Shown here piece by piece: positions 5,145 through 9,110 of a stretch of 9,110 nucleotides of DNA (its first letter is position 1; each line of letters begins with the position of its first letter). The notes beneath the pieces were generated by a model. The model had not been told where the DNA came from. It searched no databases and saw only the letters and a program-made list of their open reading frames with translations. A program made the position numbers and the translations under genes. Source of the stretch: Actinomycetota bacterium (GTDB lineage Bacteria > Actinomycetota > Humimicrobiia > Humimicrobiales > Humimicrobiaceae). The stretch lies in NCBI GenBank assembly GCA_023380915.1, contig JAMCSM010000174.1:2197-11306 (forward strand), read 5' to 3'.

Positions 5145-6413
5145 TTATAACGGTAATCCATAAACCCTCCAAGTGAAAGCCTTTTTGCCGATCTTGAAGG
5201 TAGGGTTTAGTATGTCTTTGTTGATATCTGCAAGCTGGGAGCCGGAACCATGTTTAAATCCAAGTGCTTTTGCGGTTTTAAAAGTTTGGTAATAAAATCT
5301 TGAATCGATTCCTGTTTTTCTGCAGTCTTCCTTTATACCGAGAATCAGGAACCGGACTCCAAGGAAGTTTTTCTGTTTTACTTTTTTCTGTATATGGTTG
5401 TATATACTGATATCCCTTTTTAAATCTTTAAGATTAAAAAAATTTCTTGATGGTATTGATGGATAATTATTGTCATATTCTGTTATTACCTCATTTATAT
5501 CAGGCAGGGAAACAGAAACTCCTACGGGTTTTTCATCTTTTTCAAGGATAAAAATCAGGTCTTCAATCGCAATGGCTTTTATACCGGCTGCGAGTACATT
5601 AAATTCTGCATCTGTCATCCTTATTTGCTGGGGATGATTTCCGGTATTCCATATATCATTATAGAGGTCTCTGACTATGTTCATTTCAGTTTTTATATTT
5701 TTAAAATTAGCATTTCTTATGCTGAAACCGCTGTAGGCAAGATCCCTGTTGGTACCGTGCATTTTTTTCATCAATTGTTCAATTCTTTCCATATAGCTGT
5801 CTGCAAGCAAAGCATCTGTATTCATGCTGTACCAGTCATTTTCTTTTTTAAAGCCGAAATTCACAAAAAATTCCTCATAATAGGGAGCATTATATGGTTC
5901 CATAAAATAAGGCTTGTACTCAAAGCCTCTTATCAAAAGGCCGATTTCGCCTGCAGCGTTGAAGATAGCAGGTCCTATTATTTTTTGACAACCGTTTTGT
6001 CTTAAGTATACTATTGCTTTTTCAATCAGCAGTTCTGCAACATTTCTATCTTCAATAGATTCAAATAACCCAAACCATCCTACACTGCTGCCTTCTTTTT
6101 CATTATAATTAAAATCAATATGAGCCATAATCCGGCCGACAGGCAGGCCGCCGCTGTATGCGATGAAATATTTTATCTGTGCATGATCAAAAAAAGGATT
6201 GCGGGTTAAAATTCCGGGAATCTGAAAATTTGTTGAGTTAAGATCGGATATTGACTGTATGTATAAGGGGAAAACCTTGTTTGATTCGGAACTTTTATAC
6301 CAGTTGATGTAATAGGATACCGTTATAAATTCTTTCAGCTTATTAAGCGTAACATTGTTGCGGGGCTTACCCGGTATATATTCACAGAGATCTTTTATAA
6401 AAATTTTAGGCAC
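5145..6413 (-). CDS. Two-domain GNAT-like N-acyltransferase, substrate unknown
   Basis: A 422-residue protein of a GNAT-superfamily group with two acyltransferase-like halves. N-terminal half: NPFFDHAQIKYFIAYSGGLPVGRI (72-95), VGWFGLFE (111-118), then LRQNGCQKIIGPA (137-149) and GFEYKPYFMEPYNAPYYEEFFVNFGF (163-188), which closely matches the 'GP-x-E-x-G-x-x-G-F--P-MM-YNPPYY---GF' pattern I recall for this group. C-terminal half: DLIFILEKDEKPVGVSVSLPD (285-305) and FLGVRFLILGIKEDCRKTGIDSRFYYQTFKTAKALGF (350-386), where the RKTGID stretch takes the place of the usual acyl-CoA pyrophosphate loop (R/Q-x-x-G-x-G/A). The start is GTG at 6413, the first start codon after an in-frame stop at 6423-6425. 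No good ribosome site precedes it. Cytoplasmic, with no membrane span. The gene is transcribed alone. The acyl donor and acceptor cannot be told from sequence. Confidence 0.8.
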   Translation of the reverse strand: MPKIFIKDLCEYIPGKPRNNVTLNKLKEFITVSYYINWYKSSESNKVFPLYIQSISDLNSTNFQIPGILTRNPFFDHAQIKYFIAYSGGLPVGRIMAHIDFNYNEKEGSSVGWFGLFESIEDRNVAELLIEKAIVYLRQNGCQKIIGPAIFNAAGEIGLLIRGFEYKPYFMEPYNAPYYEEFFVNFGFKKENDWYSMNTDALLADSYMERIEQLMKKMHGTNRDLAYSGFSIRNANFKNIKTEMNIVRDLYNDIWNTGNHPQQIRMTDAEFNVLAAGIKAIAIEDLIFILEKDEKPVGVSVSLPDINEVITEYDNNYPSIPSRNFFNLKDLKRDISIYNHIQKKVKQKNFLGVRFLILGIKEDCRKTGIDSRFYYQTFKTAKALGFKHGSGSQLADINKDILNPTFKIGKKAFTWRVYGLPL

Positions 6414-6731
6414 GGCAACTTTTTAGAAATTATTTTAAGTTTATTTTTTTTAATTCGGTAAAATATTCTTGTAATTTAATTTGAAATGATAAATGTTTGT
6501 TTTGTTTTTTACAATATGATTTTATGCTGTTTTTAACTTCTGGTAAAATGTTTGAAAAGTACTTCAATATTTTTATGCTTTCATTGCGGGTGACTTTAAT
6601 GTAAACTTCAAATATCTTATAATATTTGAAATATCTAAATTTTTTGAAATCCTGCGGTTATTTAAAAAATATTTAAAATCAATAAATAAGAATTTAATAT
6701 GGGTAGATAAAATTAAATAAAGGGAAAAAAA
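6414..6731. other. 318-base divergent intergenic region
   Basis: AT-rich DNA between the acyltransferase gene and the phosphoesterase operon, with no supportable gene. It contains a perfect inverted repeat overlapping a TATAAT at 6607-6630. Near 6700 it has further AT-rich sequence that could hold a promoter, but I cannot single one out. No terminator or RNA structure is evident. Confidence 0.5.
6607..6630. promoter_or_regulatory. Inverted repeat overlapping a -10-like box
   Basis: TTCAAATAT-CTTATA-ATATTTGAA is a perfect 9-base inverted repeat with a 6-base spacer. TATAAT (6618-6623) lies at its centre, 109 bases before the phosphoesterase ATG. A dimeric regulator bound here would cover the -10 box. 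The matching -35 (6595-6600, TTTAAT) is weak, so the promoter role is tentative. Confidence 0.35.
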
Positions 6732-7229
6732 ATGAAATTAGGCATAATTTCCGATACTCATGATGATGTTGAAAATGTCAAAAAGGTAATTGAAATTTTT
6801 AAAGAAAAGAAGATAGATATAATAATTCATCTGGGAGATTACGTATCCCCTCCCATTGTAAAACTTTTTAAGGGTTTCAATTTAACTGGGATTTTTGGCA
6901 ACAATGACGGTTTCCAATTCGGCCTTATAAATACTTTTAATGAAATAGACGGCCGGATCATCGGGGGTCATTTTGCAAAACTTATAATAGACGGCTTAAA
7001 AATTGCCCTCTACCATGGAGAATTCAGGGAAGTATCAGAAGCTCTTGCAAAAAGCGGGGATTTTGATGTGATATTTACAGGTCATTTTCATTTAATGGAA
7101 GAGAAAAAATTTGAAAAAACCCAGCTTATAAGTCCGGGTTCGCCCCATAAATTTCTTACGAATGACGAAAATCCGTCTGCAGCAATTTTTGATACGGAAA
7201 GCAGGGAAGTTAAATTTATAAAAATATAA
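6732..7229 (+). CDS. YfcE/MJ0936-type metallophosphoesterase
   Basis: A 165-residue calcineurin-like phosphoesterase of the compact YfcE/MJ0936 group; members hydrolyse phosphodiesters with bound Mn/Ni or similar metals. Metal and catalytic motifs are complete and in order: SDTHD (D8, H10), HLGDY (D36), GNND (N57, D59), LYHGE (H95), TGHFH (H118, H120) and SPGS (134-137, usually NPGS). The length is normal for the group. AAAGGG at 6719-6724 precedes the ATG. It is the first gene of a three-gene plus-strand run, 27 bases ahead of the aminotransferase, so co-transcription is likely. The physiological substrate is not inferable. The start MKLGIISDTHD is the usual extreme N-terminus of the family, which confirms the start. 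Confidence 0.92.
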   Translation: MKLGIISDTHDDVENVKKVIEIFKEKKIDIIIHLGDYVSPPIVKLFKGFNLTGIFGNNDGFQFGLINTFNEIDGRIIGGHFAKLIIDGLKIALYHGEFREVSEALAKSGDFDVIFTGHFHLMEEKKFEKTQLISPGSPHKFLTNDENPSAAIFDTESREVKFIKI

Positions 7230-7256
7230 TAATTAAATACCTTAAGGAGCAAAAAA

Positions 7257-8480
7257 ATGTCTGGCAAAACAAATGAATTAAAATTTTCCTCCAGGATTTT
7301 AAGGGTCGGAGAAAGCCCGACGTTTGCACTTGAAAGAAAAGTCGACGAAATGGATGTAATATTAAAAAAAGAAGGAGATTTTGTAGTAAGATTTGGTATT
7401 GGACAGCCCGATTTCAATACTCCTGAAAATATAAAAGAAGCCGGGAAAAAGGCAATAGATGAAAATAAGACCAGATACACTCAAAGCACTGGAATAAAAG
7501 AGCTGAAACAGGCAATAGCCGATAAATTCTTAAGGGAAAATTCGATTAAATATGCTCCTGAAAATATTCTTGCAGGCATTGGGGCAAAACAGGTTCTGGA
7601 CTGCATTGTAAGAACATTTATCGATACCGGTGATAAAGTACTGGTTCCAAAGCCATACTGGGTAAGCTACACCCAGCAGGTAATCTTATCGGGTGGGGTT
7701 CCCATTGAAGTTAATTATGATAAAAATTTGAAAATAGAGCTTGAGCACCTGAAAGAAATCATAAGGAATTATGGAAAAAGTCCGGGCGGCATAATAAAGC
7801 TTTTAATTTTAAACAGCCCGAATAATCCCACGGGAGCTGTTTATACAAGGGATGAACTTGAAAAAATAGTAGAGGTCTGCCTTGAAAATAACATAATTAT
7901 TGTTTCGGACGAAGTTTATGAAAAATTCATTTACGGCAATGCAGAGCATTTCAGTCCTGCATCATTCAGTGAAGAACTAAAAGATATTGTTATTACGGTA
8001 AATGCTGTTTCCAAGACGTATGCAATGACTGGCTGGAGGATAGGTTATTGTGCCGCAAACAGTGAAATAATAAAACAAATGACAAAAGTCCAGGACCAGT
8101 CACCTTCCAACCCCTGCACACCCGCACAATGGTCTGCACTTGAAGCGCTTAAAGGAAATCAGGATTCGGTTGAAATTATGAGAGAAGAATATGAAAGGAG
8201 AAGGGATTATATTTATGACAGGCTGATTAAAATCAAGGGAATACAATGCACTTTGCCCGATGGGGCTTTCTATGTTTTCCCCAGAGTTTCATCTCTCTAT
8301 AATGAGAAGATTAAAAATTCGATGGAATTTTCTAATGCACTGCTTGAAAAATCCAGGGTAGCAGTTGTTCCAGGGAGTGCTTTCGGAGACGATAATTATG
8401 TAAGGATCAGTTATGCAGTAAGTATGGATAAAATTGTTGAAGGTATGAACAGATTCGAAGAATTTTGCAGCAATATTTAA
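7257..8480 (+). CDS. Class I PLP-dependent aminotransferase, aspartate aminotransferase type
   Basis: A 407-residue fold-type I aminotransferase, probably of the aspartate/prephenate (Ib) group, transferring an amino group from Asp or Glu to a 2-oxo acid in amino-acid synthesis. Landmarks are GIGQPDFNTP (47-56), YTQSTGIKELKQAIA (74-88), GAKQVLD (109-115), KPYWVSY (132-138, ring stacking on PLP), NSPNNPTG (186-193, N190), SDEVYEKF (217-224, D218, Y221), SKTYAMTGWRIGY (252-264, Schiff-base K253 and R261) and NYVRISYA (380-387, substrate carboxylate R383). All key residues are present and the gene is intact. AAGGAG, 7-8 bases ahead of the ATG, supports the start. It lies between the phosphoesterase and DUF362 genes with gaps of 27 and 14 bases. 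Exact substrate preference (Asp, prephenate, aromatic) is open. Confidence 0.93.
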   Translation: MSGKTNELKFSSRILRVGESPTFALERKVDEMDVILKKEGDFVVRFGIGQPDFNTPENIKEAGKKAIDENKTRYTQSTGIKELKQAIADKFLRENSIKYAPENILAGIGAKQVLDCIVRTFIDTGDKVLVPKPYWVSYTQQVILSGGVPIEVNYDKNLKIELEHLKEIIRNYGKSPGGIIKLLILNSPNNPTGAVYTRDELEKIVEVCLENNIIIVSDEVYEKFIYGNAEHFSPASFSEELKDIVITVNAVSKTYAMTGWRIGYCAANSEIIKQMTKVQDQSPSNPCTPAQWSALEALKGNQDSVEIMREEYERRRDYIYDRLIKIKGIQCTLPDGAFYVFPRVSSLYNEKIKNSMEFSNALLEKSRVAVVPGSAFGDDNYVRISYAVSMDKIVEGMNRFEEFCSNI

Positions 8481-8494
8481 AAAATGGGGCAAAA

Positions 8495-9110
8495 ATGTCG
8501 GATGATGCAAATGAAAAAAATAAAGATAACCAGGTAGCAGTTGTTGATTTTTGTGATTACGAAAAGTCTGTATCAGATGCTCTGGATGCTATTAAATTTG
8601 AAGAAAAATTAAAAAATATAAGCAGGATAATAATTAAGCCAAATTTGCTTGAGGTAGTACCTCCACCATGTACTACCGATGTTAATTGCACCGAAGCTTT
8701 AATTAAATATATTCTTAAGAAAAATAATAAGACTGAAGTTTTAATAATTGAAGGTTCAGGCGGCTGCAATACGCAGGAAGCATTAAAATCACTTGGTTAT
8801 GTGGCTATGGCAAAAAAATATGATATAAAAATTATTGATGTTGATAACTGCCAGCTTGTAAAGCTCACAAATGCAAATGCCCTGGCATACAAGGAAATAT
8901 ATTTACCTGAAGCTGTTTTTGGCTGCTGGTTTATTTCTGTTCCCTGCCTGAAGGATCATTCCATTACTGCTGTAACCCTTGGCTTAAAAAATTTGATTGG
9001 TCTGCTTCCAAAAAAATATTATGGCGGATACTGGAGTTATAACCGCAGTGATGTACACAGGGTTGGAGTAAACAGGGCAATCGTGGATTTGAATAATTAT
9101 AGATCGGAAG
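8495..9110 (+). CDS. DUF362 family protein, C-terminal end missing
   Basis: Open from ATG 8495 to the window end (205 residues plus one base), so 3' truncated by the contig edge. A short charged N-terminus (MSDDANEKNKDN) precedes VAVVDFCDYEKSVSDAL. Then come the DUF362 hallmarks: RIIIKPNLLEVVPPPCTTDVNCTEALIKYIL (44-74), EVLIIEGSGG (81-90), FISVPCLKDHSITAVTLGLKNLIGLLP (146-172) and SDVHRVGVNRAIVDLN (185-200). Family knowledge: DUF362 proteins are found mainly in anaerobes and some carry a C-terminal 4Fe-4S ferredoxin domain; no activity is firmly established. Whether that domain exists here cannot be seen. GGGG at 8486-8489 is a modest ribosome site 5 bases upstream, and the 14-base gap after the aminotransferase implies one transcript. 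The last three residues (RSE) come from bases 9101-9109, which match an adapter and may not be real. Confidence 0.85.
   Translation, partial: MSDDANEKNKDNQVAVVDFCDYEKSVSDALDAIKFEEKLKNISRIIIKPNLLEVVPPPCTTDVNCTEALIKYILKKNNKTEVLIIEGSGGCNTQEALKSLGYVAMAKKYDIKIIDVDNCQLVKLTNANALAYKEIYLPEAVFGCWFISVPCLKDHSITAVTLGLKNLIGLLPKKYYGGYWSYNRSDVHRVGVNRAIVDLNNYRSE
9101..9110 (+). other. Terminal 10 bases match Illumina adapter start
   Basis: The window ends exactly in AGATCGGAAG, the first 10 bases of the standard Illumina adapter (AGATCGGAAGAGC). A match at the very end has a chance of about one in a million, and the longer adapter match at 1147-1164 makes untrimmed adapter the simplest reading. Confidence 0.7.

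Noticed and set aside
5625..6005. 126-codon open frame antisense to the acyltransferase gene
   Set aside because: It has no family features, while the opposite strand encodes a clear, full-length acyltransferase; it is a shadow frame.
8557..8769. 70-codon minus-strand open frame near the right end
   Set aside because: It lies opposite clear DUF362 motifs on the plus strand, so it is a shadow frame.

Overview
This is an AT-rich bacterial window (roughly one third G+C by eye) with short intergenic gaps, mostly purine-rich ribosome binding sites, and heavy use of AGG/AGA for Arg and ATA for Ile. The gene set (a QueG-like double [4Fe-4S] protein, a DUF362 protein, a DUF89 phosphatase, an AIM24 protein and a DUF2089 regulator operon) suggests an uncultivated low-GC anaerobe of the Firmicutes or low-GC actinobacterial/candidate-phylum type. 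The sequence alone does not fix the lineage. The window looks like a whole metagenomic contig, because both ends cut genes and its last 10 bases equal the start of the Illumina adapter.

Layout. Positions 1-847 (minus) hold a tight three-gene operon: a DUF2089 HTH regulator, a small membrane protein overlapping it by ATGA, and the start of a SHOCT-like/YvlB-type protein cut by the window edge. Upstream lie three near-identical AT palindromes around a candidate promoter. Positions 1118-1390 (plus) hold an XRE antitoxin-like gene with no intact toxin beside it. An 18-base exact match to the Illumina TruSeq adapter lies inside this gene. Positions 1570-2244 (minus) are an AIM24/TIGR00266 protein with a good sigma-70-type promoter. 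Positions 2597-2830 (plus) are a 77-residue membrane protein. Positions 2934-3992 (minus) are a QueG-like iron-sulfur protein containing a four-unit 21-base in-frame tandem repeat. It is divergent from a DUF89 metal-dependent phosphatase gene (4170-5063, plus). Positions 5145-6413 (minus) are a two-domain GNAT-like acyltransferase with a GTG start. Positions 6732-9110 (plus) are a three-gene operon: a YfcE/MJ0936-type phosphoesterase, a class I aminotransferase, and a DUF362 protein cut by the window end.

How the genes fit together. The DUF2089 trio probably forms a self-regulated envelope-associated module. The phosphoesterase-aminotransferase-DUF362 genes are probably co-transcribed, but no shared pathway is evident. 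The rest looks like housekeeping or metabolite-repair genes in single-gene units. I see no prophage, CRISPR array, insertion sequence, rRNA or tRNA, and no convincing new multi-gene defence or biosynthetic system. The points most worth a second look are the adapter matches, the palindrome array, the repeat expansion in the iron-sulfur protein and the solitary antitoxin.
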